Assembly (NCBI GenBank): GCA_951230915.1
Contig: OX579634.1
Span: 47,319,570 to 47,383,569 of the forward strand
Length of the DNA: 64,000 nt
Direction: 5' to 3'
DNA from: Antitrichia curtipendula
Lineage: Eukaryota > Streptophyta > Bryopsida > Hypnales > Leucodontaceae
The notes under the pieces were generated by a model. The model was given only the letters and a program-made list of their open reading frames with translations, did no database searches and was not told where the DNA came from. Both the position numbers and the translations under genes were made by a program. The stretch's first letter is position 1. The number at the start of each line of letters is the position of its first letter. Below are positions 23,239-35,144 of the stretch, piece by piece.

Positions 23239-24060
23239 ATGGAAGAAGGGAGTAAGAAGTTAGTTAGTGAGAAAATTGGAAAAAAGGTTGAATTAGGGTT
23301 AGGAGCTCTCTCTCTCCACTCTCTTGGTGTTTTTGGTGTGTGCTTGTGTTTTGGGGGAGCACCAACTTTGACGAGCAACCGCAGGAGCGTGGGAGGTCAG
23401 ATGGAGCTGAATTTTGGAGGGGGTTGTACCTTCAAGTGAGCCTTCCAATGAGTCCAGGCTTGCCCGATCTGGAGCTGGTACAAAGAAATGGTGGCCAATT
23501 CTGTGAGAGGTGGTGTGCTGCCGCGGGATTTTGAAACAGCCAACTTCGGCGGGCTATTGCGAGAGTATGGCAATTTGGATGGAAGTGAATTTTTGAGGAT
23601 AGGAGCGTCTTCAAGCTAGCTTCCAAACAAACGAGGTCTTGGTGGAATCTGAGCTTGGATGAGACAGTGGCGGTCAAGTTGGTGGCGCAGGGTCAGCTGC
23701 CGCAAGGAGTTGAAGCTGCTACTTTGGACCCTAATTGCGAGAGATTGGCACAATCAATGGATCTAAAACTTTGGGAGGATGAAGATGTTGAAGTTAGCTT
23801 TCCAAAAAGCTAAGTCTAAACCAAATTGGATCAAAGAGCTGGAGATGGTGACCAATTCTTTGGAGGAGGTGCCAATTGAAGGTTTTGTGTATGCTTCCCA
23901 TTTGTAATTGGACAATTGCAATTTTCATTGCACTTTGTTATAAAACATCTTGTAAAATTGAATGTATGTTGAACTTGGATAGGTAAATTGTTTTGGATGA
24001 AGAGTCTAAAAAGAATACATGTCATGGTATGTGCTGGAATTGTAAGTTGGGGTCCAATTG
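23239..24060 (+). repeat. GC-richer segment with imperfect ~180-bp internal repeats
   Basis: Base composition rises abruptly. Three successive units each start with 'cttcaag(c)t(g)ag.cttcca' or 'tgaagttagctttcca' (about 23430, 23611 and 23790), followed by 'gagct(t)gg', a 'ggtgg(c)caa' motif, 'gctgccgc', 'aattgcgagag' and 'tggcaatttgga'-like blocks. No open frame is sustained. This layout suggests the transcribed leader or LTR of a retroelement, but no reverse transcriptase, primer-binding site or paired LTR was found, so the class stays open. A region of similar style lies at 59300-59560. Confidence 0.4.
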
Positions 24061-24469
24061 GGGATCATTTTAGGCCTCTAAAGGCATTTTTGGATGGAAT
24101 TTCAGCGTAGAAACTTGTCCTACATCTTTAGAATGCTTGAGTAGACACGCAGAAAGTGTTAAAGAGTATTTGGGAGTGGGTTGAGAGGCTGCCCTTTTTT
24201 TTTCACTTAGGCTTAGTTTATCGAAAATTCACTAAAGAAAAAATTGGGAAATCCATTGCTTGGAGGCATTTAGATTAAAGTCCACACACTCCTTTTTGGC
24301 CAACCTTGTGGATGGATTTTACCTCGCGGTGAAATTCACTCACAACGACTTCTCTAGTCAAATGAAGTCTAATTAATTTTTGCAAAATATCACAATTCCA
24401 CAAAAGTTTGACCATTGATTGAAAAATTTGTCAATCCATAAATTTTGTTAATTATTTGACATTTCTTAT

Positions 24470-25440
24470 TAGAATAAAGACATAGATTTTTACCCCAAAA
24501 GGACCAGCATGGATTTTTTGGCAATATAAAAATTTTGAGCAAGTACATGTGATTAAAAATTTGCATATTTTAGGTTGAATTTTAATAGAAGGTGGGACCA
24601 AGAAAGATCTTTCACATGCACTAAATTTCATGATATTTGGAAATATGAGTCGAAAATTATGGCCTAACATGTTACTTTTTTCTTTGGCTAAGGTGCCCGG
24701 GCAATCTGGACAGATAAAAAAAAATCACTTTTTTCAAAAACAAAAACATATATATTTGGTTTTCTAAAATCATATATACGTGAAAAGCTTTGAATCATTC
24801 CATTTTGATCAATGAGTCAAAACTCAAAAGTTATGAGGAATTTTTGTTTGCAGGTAGTTATGGATTCTCTGTTCTGAAATAAACTTTGAAGTTATTTATC
24901 TTATTCAATTTTCAATATTTTTTGAAGAAAATAAAACCATAGGATACTGAATGTTTATTACAACATTTCAACCATTGGGATTGGCATTTTTCAATTCCAT
25001 AACTAAATTCTTATCAGTTTTGTATTTTGAATTATTCTCTATTTTTTTCTACTTACTATTCTTTTTCCTATAAGTTGTACAATTCCAAATGATCTAAAAA
25101 TTTTCAAGCATGTAGCCAATTTGTCTAGGAAAAAGAATCCAAAGAAGCACCACCATTTTAGACACTTTTTATACAAAAGTAATTTTGTGAAGTGGAACTG
25201 CCCTATTTTTTGTAGGGCCAAAAATATGATTTCAGTGAAAAAGAATGCTTATATCTTGCAATCTACTTGGTGGAAATTTCAGAAATTTTTACCTCATGTT
25301 CTCAAGTCAGCATACTACAAGATCCTACGGTTATATGTGTCCAAAAATGTTTTTTTTCAGAAGTTTGGTACTTACACTAGAAATGGCAGTTTTAGAGTGT
25401 TTTTGGTGAAAACGTAGTCAAGGAACTTAAGGGGGTAACT
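24470..25440. repeat. Relative of the TTAA family, rearranged
   Basis: The left part carries 'ttttaccccaaaaggacc' and 'ccattttgatcaatgagtca', as in the 4.6 kb copy. The right part (25260-25440) is the inverse of the left end of the 14.7 kb copy ('tacaagatcctacggtta', 'aatggcagttttagagtgtt') and ends CTTAAGGGGGT. It looks like a chimaera of two subfamilies or a nested pair. Open frames here (25121-25417) are repeat-derived. Confidence 0.55.
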
Positions 25441-25628
25441 ATTTGATCCATTCAAGTAGATTGAATATATGTAATTTTTATAAGATGTATTCATAGTAAT
25501 TTAAAAAAAAATTTAATTTTACTTATTTATTGAAGTCGTTTTGATGGTTCATTTTTGAAGTGGAAACTACTTTCTAAGGTACAATCAAACATGCCTACAC
25601 TCCTTGAACTAAAAAGCATATTTGTAAC

Positions 25629-26266
25629 TTAGGGCCGCTTCACACTATGGCCGACCAAGTCGAGAGGCCGTGCCCAAACTTTGGGTGAGAGTCCAAAGAA
25701 ATGCCCATTAAAGAGCCCATTTTGTTGGACTCTTGACCATAGTTTGGGCATGGCCTCTCAACTTGGACGGTCATAGTGTGAAGCTTCCAAAGGCCAAGCC
25801 CAAAGTCCAAACCTCACTTGTGTATCAATTTTTTCAAGGGAAACATAAAAAACATGAGAAAGGAGTCCCAAATGGCCTTGGAAAAAAAATCACAGCACAA
25901 CACTTACCATTAAACAAGGAATATGAAGGGTATAAATGGAATAGAAGGGTATAAATAATAAATAACAAATAACAAAGTGTGTGAAAAGAGAGAACAAATC
26001 TGATTTTTTAGGAAAAAAATTTGACGGACTCTTGATCATAGTTTGGGTCTCCATTTTTGCTCGACCCAAACTATGGTCGAGAGTCCGTCAACAAGTAGTT
26101 AATTTTCTGCCAGAAATGTCAATTTGGAGGGCGACGGACTCTCAACTATGCTGTCTAGTGTGAAGGGTCAAGAGACCGAAATTTCAAGAATTCATGGATT
26201 CCTGCAATTTGATTGGTGGAAATTGACGGCCTCTCGACCCTTTGCTATAGTGTGAAGCGACCCTTA
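25629..26266. mobile_element. PIF/Harbinger-type non-autonomous element (about 638 bp)
   Basis: TTA at 25629-25631 and TTA at 26264-26266 form a 3-bp target duplication. The left terminal repeat is GGGCCGCTTCACACTATGG and the right one, inverted, GGGTCGCTTCACACTATAG (17 of 19 identical). TTA/TAA duplications with G-rich ends are typical of PIF/Harbinger elements. The interior has no transposase but carries repeated inverted motifs of the 'gagagtcc' and 'ccaaactatggtcgagag' kind. The open frames at 25733 and 25981 are internal noise. Confidence 0.85.
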
Positions 26267-26479
26267 GATAAGCTTTGAGAATCTAGCCACACATTAATGA
26301 TGAATAAACTAACACAAAAATCTACAAACATTTGGATGAATGACAAAACCAAGACTTTCTCCACTTGACATGCATTTGTGTTCATCCGTTGTTCGTTGTT
26401 TGAAATTTCAACGGCTTGTCCTTGAGTAGTTAAAAAAATCATACCTCATTTCCCTATGCTTGACACCAATGCACCAATG

Positions 26480-28231
26480 AACAATCTAGAAGAACCCGTC
26501 AACCCACACACGACATCTGTCCCCCAAACCACCAATCAAACGAAACCAAAAACGTAAAAGTAAAAGCGCAGTCAATAGAAGGGGACAGGCACTCACCCAA
26601 ATCAGGGGCCCGGCCAGTCACCAGAACTATGAGAATATCTGTCGGCCCGATATTTAATTTCCCAGCGCTGCCAGCAGTGACAGCTGTCGCACAAAAAAGA
26701 CGTAGAAAATCCCCCCACCCAAGGGCCACCACTGCAGGAACCAATCCACGGTCGTAGGCCCCGGACCCACGGTCGAAGGGACCTCTTCTAGACCTTTCTA
26801 GCTTTCTTCGCCTCGCCCGTGACGCCACAGCTACGTTAGCCTCGTTCGTGTTAGTACGTTAGCGCGCGCAGGCTTCCCGATCCGTCCCCACTCCAAGCCA
26901 AGCCATCAATCCTGACAGACATCTGGTCTCGCTTGCTCACCGCCACTTTGCAACCTTGCAACACAGACATCTAGCCCATTGCCAGGATCCCTGGAACCTA
27001 TTTTCAGGTTCAAAACTCTATCGTCATAACTTCGTGTCGCTTATCAATGGCCGGTTTCTCTCGCTAGTTAGTTAGACAGTCGGTGATATATATGTTCAAA
27101 TTGGGTGGTCGATTTACTTTCAACTTGTTCGGCAACTGTGTTCGATCTTTCATCTTGTGTTTCGTAAAGTATAGACAACGCTGTTAATTATCTTGAGTCA
27201 ATCTCTGCAGTGGAGATCGAGTGTTCGTTGCAATTGGGTTGTTGAATCAGTGGTGGTCTAGCTGTAGCTGGCTTTGAGAAGATTCGGTTGGTGATGAGTT
27301 CCATCGCCCAAGGTACTATCTTATTTGCGTAAGCTAGACATATCGTTAATTATATATTACAATGAGTGCAGAGAACGTAAGCACTGTGCTGTGAGAACAT
27401 CAGTGAGAAGATACTTACCGTGTATGGGGTTGGTGATGAGTTCAATCGCCAAAGGTGGGGTTGCTTGTAAGTGTCGACTAGTGTCGATCTCTTTTCTCGT
27501 CTTGGAGTATCGTTTTTTATAGTTTAGCTTGTGAGCAAGAGACGTGGAAGTCTGGAGAGAGGGATATCTCAATCTGTGTGAGTACAGTATTGTATTTGTA
27601 ACTTGGATGCTGTAGTCTTGAGGCTGGGGATTGAATCGGCTCATACTGCAAGATTGTCGTCACATTGCAGGCTACTGAACTTGAGTTTTGGAAGACTACT
27701 AGTCTGAGTAGTCTGAGTAGGACACTCGCAGTCCTATTCAAGTTAGCCAAGTATAAATCACTCAGGTTCGAAGAACGGGGGTGGTTTAATTACCCAGTTG
27801 GTCGGCGCAGGTAACCCTAAGTGGCGTGTTTTGCAAGAAGGTTGCGGTGCTCGCCAAGACAGACGTAGGGTTTGTAACATCGTCGCATTACGGCTTACTT
27901 TAGTGTATGTAATGGCCCAGCTTGCGAGCAAGTGAACTCGGGGAACTAGTTGAAACTCCGTAGGTTGGCAAAATCTCAGACAGTTTAATCAATCGTAAGG
28001 TAGTGCGCGTAGTTGCAATAGAAAGTCTACCGTTAAACTTTTTGTGCAGAAAAGCGGTGATTCTTTGAGACAGTACGTCTACTCTCATGAAACCGCATTT
28101 GGCATAGCCTTACGAATTAAGTGGGAGTGCAATTAAGTTTTACGGCAGTTGACCCGCAACATATATCAAGGTTTCTGGGAGGACTTTTGATATTACACGT
28201 TATACAACTGTATTATGATACAAGTGCGGTA
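26480..28231 (+). promoter_or_regulatory. GC-rich promoter and leader region of the 28.2 kb gene
   Basis: Base composition changes sharply at about 26.48 kb from AT-rich repeat DNA to a CpG-containing stretch (for example 'gttagcgcgcgcaggcttcc' near 26857). No long frame is sustained through 26.9-28.2 kb, and many upstream ATGs and stops occur, so this is read as promoter plus a long 5' leader, perhaps with a leader intron. A 29-base segment (ggttggtgatgagttc..atcgcc..aaggt) is present twice, at 27286-27315 and 27428-27456. A TATA-like 'gatatatatg' lies near 27085; I cannot tell whether it is used. Confidence 0.45.
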
Positions 28232-30175
28232 ATGGAGAGATGCGGGATCACGGGCACGGAATACTCCAAGTATTACAGCGATGTTCCAAAACTGATAGAT
28301 TTCTTCAAGTCTGAGATGCCTCTACGCGAAGATCGCCACATGGGGAAGCAGGAGTATCTGTGCAGACCAGGAAGCCAGCAATGTAGTGTCAATCCATCTG
28401 TTTCACCTGAATGCGCCATTGCCGACAGTGACGAACGTCAGCTGGAGCCTATTCTTGTGGACTTCTTCAAGGGCGGGAATGGCGATCTCCATCTTCGTCA
28501 TCATGGGGTGGAAGCACCAGTAACCAACAGGTAACCATTTCTGATCTGGGGGTTCTTCATATGAATGTTTCGGGTGCACGGACAAGTTAAGCTTTAGTTA
28601 GATTTTCGCTTGTTTGTTCAATTTGTTGGCAAGATACGCGCGTAAGGAAATGGTTTATGCCTATTTAGTAATGCTGAGGACTGGAGTAACGGCACTACTC
28701 AGGACTGGGGTAACGCCACATACTAGCTAGTTCCGATTTCGCCATTTGATTACCGTCTGAAATGCAAGGGAGTTTGAAGAGTTTACCATGGAGGAACTGA
28801 AATGTAATGGAGACTGCCATCTCACTTGAACCATTACCACAATAGCACCTCCCAAGTGGTAACGTCGTTTCGTTACCGTGATGGTAAACTCCTGAAACTC
28901 CGTTGTGAAAGCGGATTCATTAATAGTAAGCACTCCACGCGGATCGATTTCCGAATTGACCGTTGTTCTTAACACGGTGAACACCACCGTTGTGCACTGT
29001 TGACAGGGACTCAGGGAGAGCCGCACCTTTCACAATAGGGTTATCCAACTTTAGTTTCGGATTACTGTACCTCCTGCAGACACACTATAATTAGTCACAC
29101 GTACCGTGCCTTGCTGAGTCAAGCTCTTCGTCCGTTCCACACGCGTTGTGGGCACCAAAGTTCATAGTTTAGTTCAGACCCGAAGACTGCTTAAATCACT
29201 TTCGTATTGCAACTAACGATTCACTGATCTTTGATTGTATCCGTCGAGATTTCCAGAAATTTAGTCCATCAGATTCGTAATTGTTACGAGATTCAGTCTC
29301 TAGGCTAGTAAGACTACGCACGCTGGTCAATTCTCGATCGATGAGTGGGTTCCATAGCTAGTGCGTAGTTCTTGTGCACGAGAACTCTAAGAACGATTGG
29401 AATAGTTAGTCAGCAATTTATTGATCACATTCTGAACCTTTCTGGATTCCAACGAGGTTACACTATCAGTTTTTTGTTAATTCATATAATTAATTGATCG
29501 AGGCGGCGATTGATCTGTACGCGCAACAGTCACTGAATCGAGGTTCATTTCGTGATGGTGATTAAATTTCGAGGTGTGGGACCACATTGCAGATCTTCGT
29601 CTTCCGTCGTGGCCAAGCAACATCCAATGCCAAAGTTGAAATTGGAAACCGGGGAGCCCTGGAGCGTGCAAGTTGCAAACCCTCTCCAAGCACTGAAGAT
29701 GGTATTATCCCCGACTTCCACAGGAACTGCGGAATCCGGTACCGCAGCCCCGAAGACCCCGACTTGCGACATGGAGATCGCGTACACTCGGCTTTACCCT
29801 GATCACAACGAATCTTCAGCCCACCAAGGATCAACAATACTTTCGCATGGTTGCAGTAAACTGCCAAGCGGGGAAGTGTGTGCAGACAGCGGTACCAGCC
29901 ATGGCCGGTTGCGAGATCCTCCGGAAGGTGAAGACGAAGAGACGGAGGCTGTTGTGCAGGCCGCCACGTCGCTCTTGAGTTTAGCGTCCAACGAAAGCAC
30001 TCGTCGTCGTCGTCGTTCTTCGGATTTTTCGCCCGTGGAATCGGAACGAGAATTGGACGAAGCTGGACTGAGCTCCGTCGACGGGGCGTGCTCCTCCGTT
30101 CTGTACAGACCCACCAACAAGAGGCGTTACAAACTGGTGGTAGATTTGCTTGCAGAGACTCCAACCCTCTGGTAA
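28232..30175 (+). CDS. Two-exon gene for a 293-residue Ser/Arg-rich protein of unknown function
   Basis: Exon 1 (28232-28530) starts at an ATG and ends at AACAG|GTAACC; exon 2 (29593-30175) starts after ATTGCAG and runs to TAA. The two-base phase left by exon 1 (AG) is completed by the first base of exon 2 to give Arg, keeping the frame open; without splicing exon 1 would stop at once. The protein starts MERCGITGTEYSKYYSDVPK. It has two short similar blocks (LIDFFKSE near residue 21 and ILVDFFKGG near 74), a stretch with SLLSLASN, a five-Arg run that could be a nuclear localisation signal, and the C-terminal segment YRPTNKRRYKLVVDLLAETP. I do not recognise a domain. A possible donor (CTG|GTAAAG) overlaps the end, so a further 3' exon is not excluded. 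The antisense 218-codon frame at 29562-30218 is a shadow. Confidence 0.6.
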
Positions 30176-30860
30176 AGACTCCTGCGAACGAATCCTTCCG
30201 TTCCAACTTTTTCGCCACGTAAACAGTTCCGGATTCAGAACTAGAAGTTGGAGGAGATCGAAGTGTACGTACTTTAATTCACCTGCAGTACGTAGACTGT
30301 GCGCTCAGCTATGTCCAGATTTAACTGAAACGACACTCAGGTTGTTCATCAACCATGCGCGCGCAATTATCCATCGACCACATGATTGTGCCCCGATTTT
30401 TGCATTCTTCGCTAAAAGTCAAGACCAAATTGGACACTTTTTGTCCTCCGCGTTCTTCCAGGAGTAAATCAAGTCCTCCAGTTTTCGGTTTCGCTGTGGA
30501 GGATTGTATCGATACTGGTGCTCCGATACTATCCCGCTTCTGCGAGCAATCTAGTGCTACTATTCCACGGAGTCTGCGCCTACAGTTGAATAAGCCTTGC
30601 GAAGTGGTGGTCGAGTTGCGTCCAAAGAGTTAGGTAGAGGGTCATGCCATAGCCATGGCTGTTGAGCTTAGCTAGAGAAGGAGGGGACTGAGATCGAGAG
30701 CGATATCTGTACACATGATGAGAATGAGCCTGGCCTGTACATGATTGTACACTGTACATATTGCTGTCAAATATTGCAATCAAAAGGTCTGGAGTTTTTA
30801 TTTTTTTGCAGTCAACGGTGAGAACGAGCTGCATGTGAGAGAGGAGGAGTTATTGGTAGA
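30176..30860 (+). other. Probable 3' UTR of the 28.2 kb gene
   Basis: Composition stays GC-richer than the flanks until about 30.8 kb. A cluster of TGTAC motifs occurs at 30708-30760, including TGTACATA at 30753-30760, which fits the Pumilio-binding consensus UGUANAUA. The open frames at 30150-30467 and 30355-30633 could alternatively mark a further exon, but I found no splice pair that joins them in frame. Confidence 0.4.
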
Positions 30861-31229
30861 TTAATTGGTATACTGTATACCAATTACTTCATTCATACGG
30901 TACGCACACTTTTCTCCGTCAGTGGAGAAAACAGTGTAATGAATTTTTCTTTAATTTTTTTAATTAAAATTTGTTTTTTAGAAGTTCACATAAAATTTTG
31001 TTATATTGTGCAGCAGAAGTTGGAAAGTGCTGGTTCAGAACCCACGAGCAACCTAAATGCCCAAGGCCATGTTGAGCTTCTTGAAATGTGCTCTGCATTG
31101 AACAAAAAGCCAACAGTTTGATATGTTTGATCAATTCTTTAAAAATTGCAAGTTTGCAACCATACAAATTCAAACTAGACATGTTAGAGATCACATGGGA
31201 AAAGAAAAAAAAACAATATCACTTATGGA
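30861..31229. other. Short AT-rich spacer
   Basis: A small palindrome, aattggtatactgtataccaatt, lies near 30863-30885. No gene recognised. Confidence 0.45.
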
Positions 31230-32460
31230 TTGAAAGATTATGATATTTGATCATGAGGATGTTGTATTTGTGAAAGTGATTTGAAGTCTGTCAATCCTCT
31301 TTTTATATGTCAAATCTAAAAAATTGATCACCAAAAAAGTATGAAGTTAAATAACATAACATGCATAACCTTAATCAACTTATGGCTCCTCAAAATCTAT
31401 TCTATAAATTTTTTTAATGAATTTCTAATGTGATTTTTTCTCCAAGATCTAGTGTATTTGAGGTAAATTTTTGAGAGCCCTCAACACTACAAAAAGTCAA
31501 GATTTGCAATGGACATCCTTCTTGAAAATCTTGAATAGAAAACTCATAATCAATCATTTTTAAAATTGGAATTTTGATGCTAAAACTAGACTTCAAAAAA
31601 AAAAATTCAAAAATATAAACTATTAAAAATTATGCCATATTTAACTACATCTGGATTATTGAGTGAATTGTAGAAAAAATATCAAGAGATCTCTTGATGT
31701 TTGTATAAGTTGGGCTATGAGTAATTTGAAGGCTACATAGATAATAGTAAATACAGGATTGTGAAGAGATGTTTAGAAAAGGAAGAAATGCACAAAAAAA
31801 ATTCAGATTTTGACAAATATGAGACCACAATAGGGATACAAAGTTTTGGAAGTAGAGTATTCAAAAGCGCTCATAGACTGCATTGAAAATCAATAGTCAC
31901 ATGCACAAAGTTCCCCTCCCAAGGTGTCAGAATGAAAAGAAATGGAGTTGCAATTGTGTTTAAAACAATGAAAAAAAAAAAAAATAGTAACCAACAAGTA
32001 GTAGAAAAGCTTGTCAGTAATCAATGGGAATTGTTCATGTGTTTCAAAGAAGAGAAAAGAATGATTACCTTGTCAGAGAAACAAATTAACATGTGATGTG
32101 AGCTTACAAGCATGTCACCAATACCCAAAATGGCCAATGGTTCTTTGATGAACTACCATATTCATTCACTGACAATTTTCAGTAGAGAATTACACCATTT
32201 AAGGGCTTAATCTAAGGTGCGCTTTAAAGCACTGCGCTATAATGGGTGTACCCACCTTAGATCTCATGATGTTCTCTATTGATCTCCCATTGTTTTGCCT
32301 AGATCTTCTAATGTTTTGCATTATCTCCCAATGACCATTACTAATTTTGGACTTTCCAAAGTCCAAAAATAGTTAAATGTGACTTAATAGTAACTTTGTT
32401 AGGTTTTATTTAACTTCAAAATATTGTCAATACCAAAATTTGGTGCCTTGGTCATTTAGA
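31230..32460. repeat. Inverted, interrupted copy of the 15.4-16.0 kb element
   Basis: 31230-31640 is the inverse of about 15520-15900 (shared: 'gattgaaagattat', 'gagagccctcaacactac', 'caatggacatccttcttg'). 32385-32460 is the inverse of 15417-15480 ('gttaggttttatttaacttc', 'accaaaatttggtgcc'). About 740 bases of unrelated sequence lie between, so the copy has been split by an insertion or rearranged. Confidence 0.7.
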
Positions 32461-32534
32461 GATTGAAGTGAGTATCCTTCTAATCGCCATTTTTTGCTAT
32501 TGTACATAACAATAATTATTAGATTAGTCAAATT

Positions 32535-34130
32535 TTTTTATATTTTTATTGGCAAGTGTAAGAGCCTAGTTCTATTGGAAGGCAAAACTCCATGGACATA
32601 GAGGAATATAGGGCTCCGGTATAGGGTCCGAAAGGTCCAAAAATGTTTTCAACTTTTGTAGAGCTGGAGGTTAGAGGTACATGCCTAGATCCCTCCAACT
32701 TCCAGTGGAAACAGGCTTTAAGGAAGATCCAATACACCAAAGAACATAACATTTGGATATTGTATGCAAAAGTTTTAAAGGATTAAAACTTTTTTTGGTA
32801 GCATTAGAGAGAATTTGCCCTCATGGAGTCATAGAGGGCCATTTGACTTTTGTCCAATGTACAAATCTAGAGAGAATTTTTTATTTTATTTTATTTTTTT
32901 AAGAATTAAAAAAAAAATTAGTCTCCAATCTTGCATGGCACACTAGATGATCACATGGACCAAATTCTCATTTCTTAAAATTTTAAAATTCATTTTTTTC
33001 CCTAATATTGCACATTTTTTATACAATCAAACGGGCCTATAGGGGGTCCAAATTTCCTCTAATGATGTTCTAAAATTTTGTTTCTTCCACATACGTACAT
33101 ATTGATTTTGGAAATGTATACAAAGTGATGAAAAATTTGACTCCTTTCAAATATGAAGCTAGCATGAATTAAGAAAAATCCAAGATAGGAGCAAGGTGGG
33201 CACCTCCAAAACCGACACTTTTTGCTACTATGCCTAGTTATTACTATTATATCAATCAAATGTTAATGTTTCCTTGTTGGCAAGTGAAAGGAGGTTCCAA
33301 ACACGACATGTAGATATTGTACGCAAAAGTTAGGATTCTTTTTTGGTACATGTTCTAAAATCATTTTCTTCCACATAGGTACATACTGATTTTGGAGATG
33401 TACACAAAGTGATGTTGGCGGGTTTGAATCGGTGGTACATTTGAAGGGGGCCCACCTTAAGAACTTCTTAAGTACCTAAACCCCACCAACCGAAGGTCCT
33501 TGTTTGGGCTTCCCTGATTCTCATTGGCTCCTCCGGTAGTAGGGAAGTCATTTTGGGTGGAGTCCATTTTGCATGTAACTTATGAGGGCCGCCTTTCTGA
33601 TGCTGAGAAGTCACCCATTCACAATGTCCCCGAGTGTACGACTAGTGGCTTTTGTTTTAATATGGGTACACTTTGCTTCAAAGTTGCTCTTCAATCACCA
33701 TCAATCAACTGGCACACTGATGGTCTCTCTCTACACCACTACTGCTGAATTATCAGAAATAAATCATTGGGAGAATACGCAGACGGATGCCTCAGTATCA
33801 AGTAAGTTATATGACTTTGGAAAACAGTGACATACAGCGAAATCCTAACTCTACGGTGGGTACCCCACTAATTGTTACTATGCCTAATTACTATTAGTAG
33901 AGTGTTCAGATTTTCATATTTCCCTATTGCCAAGTCCTATTGGCAAGTGAAAGGAGGTTCCAATGCACCAAAGAATGCAACATTTGGATACTGTATGCAA
34001 AAGTTATGAAGGAACAAAGTTTGATTTTAAAAGTGTTTCTTCCACATAGGTACATAATTGATTTTGGAGATGTGCATAGAGTGAAGATGGCGGTTTAGGG
34101 TCAGTGGCGCATTTGGGGGTGCCCACCGTA
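32535..34130. repeat. Cluster of dispersed-repeat units ('tggcaagtg' family)
   Basis: Near 32550-32775, 33230-33400 and 33930-34060 the same order of motifs recurs: 'gctactatgcctagttatt', 'ttggcaagtgaaaggaggtt', 'caatgcaccaaagaa', 'catttggatattgtatgca', then 'cttccacataggtacat' and 'gattttggagatgt'. Another copy is at 48405-48600. No coding region; the open frames at 33524-33830 are not supported by any domain. Confidence 0.6.
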
Positions 34131-35144
34131 GTAAAGAGAAAGCAGTATAAAACAACTTGAAAACAAGAACCGATTATCAGAAATTGAATTCAAAGAACAA
34201 AGGGGAAACAAAACATATCACTGTGATTCTTGTTTCCAAGTAGCGATTTCAACTTCACATCTGATAAGAGGTCTGCGGCATCTCATCATTCCATCATAAT
34301 ATTAGCACAAAGTAAGTAGACAAGCAAAGAATAATGAACACAAGATTAGTAACTTATAAAGTGAAGGTCACTTGATGCACCAAAACAATCCTTGTCTCAT
34401 TTAATCTTAATTAGCTGTTGATATGCCCTACAAGGGCATGAACACAAACTTCACGGTGTCAACTAAGATTGAGTGTCAAGATTGACGCTCTTTCAATGTG
34501 GGTATCTCAAATGAGGTCACCCAAACTAAGAGGGTTTAGGGTTTAGGTTGCTCGCAAGCGCCTGACCCAAAGATGTACGATCTCTCTTTCCTGCTTACAA
34601 TCAATGCAGAACTCCTAGCTTACAACTACTCACAACAGCTTCAAAATCCATTGGTCGCCGCCACAGCAGTAACACTCAAATTGCTGTTCACAAAAGGGTG
34701 TTACCACCACTATTTCAGAGGCATGAGGCACCACTTCCATTCCCACCAGGTCCAGATGGCATGAACAAATAAGATTCTTCCTTTTCACTATTTCATGGAT
34801 TCCCTAGAACAAATTGTTTCGTCATTGTCATTGTCATATCACCGTTCATGTGCCCCGTAGGAAGCAAGAAGCACGCCTGTGAAGAAAACAAGGACTCTTC
34901 CCTCACTTTGGCCGCTCCTCTTGCTCTAACTTGACCAATGCCATGCTTCCAATTCATTGCCTTCCCTCCGTTGTCATAGCCTCATAATCTGTCTGCTCAA
35001 ATACACAGCATTGAAGTGGCTGTAACAGTCCTAGTTCACAGGTCATTCTCAATTTTCAAGCTATGCTTTAGCAGGACGTCACATAGTCAAGAGAAGCGAC
35101 AAACTTTCCATTGGAAGTATTGGGAGGTACCCTTGATGTCTTCA
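34131..35144. other. 3' flank of the serine decarboxylase gene
   Basis: The ~250 bases next to the stop codon at 35145 probably belong to the 3' UTR on the minus strand. The rest is intergenic; open frames at 34573 and 35016 (plus) are antisense or chance frames. Confidence 0.4.

Noticed and set aside
26499..26828. 109-codon open frame on the minus strand in GC-rich DNA (MASRARRRKLERSRRGPF)
   Set aside because: It lies in the presumed promoter of the 28.2 kb gene, shows no domain, and GC-rich DNA yields long chance frames. No splice partners were seen.
29562..30218. 218-codon antisense frame
   Set aside because: It overlaps exon 2 of the plus-strand gene, whose frame continues in phase from exon 1; the antisense frame has no recognisable domain.
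33524..33830. Overlapping frames of 74 and 82 codons
   Set aside because: They lie in the dispersed-repeat cluster, have no domain and no gene context.
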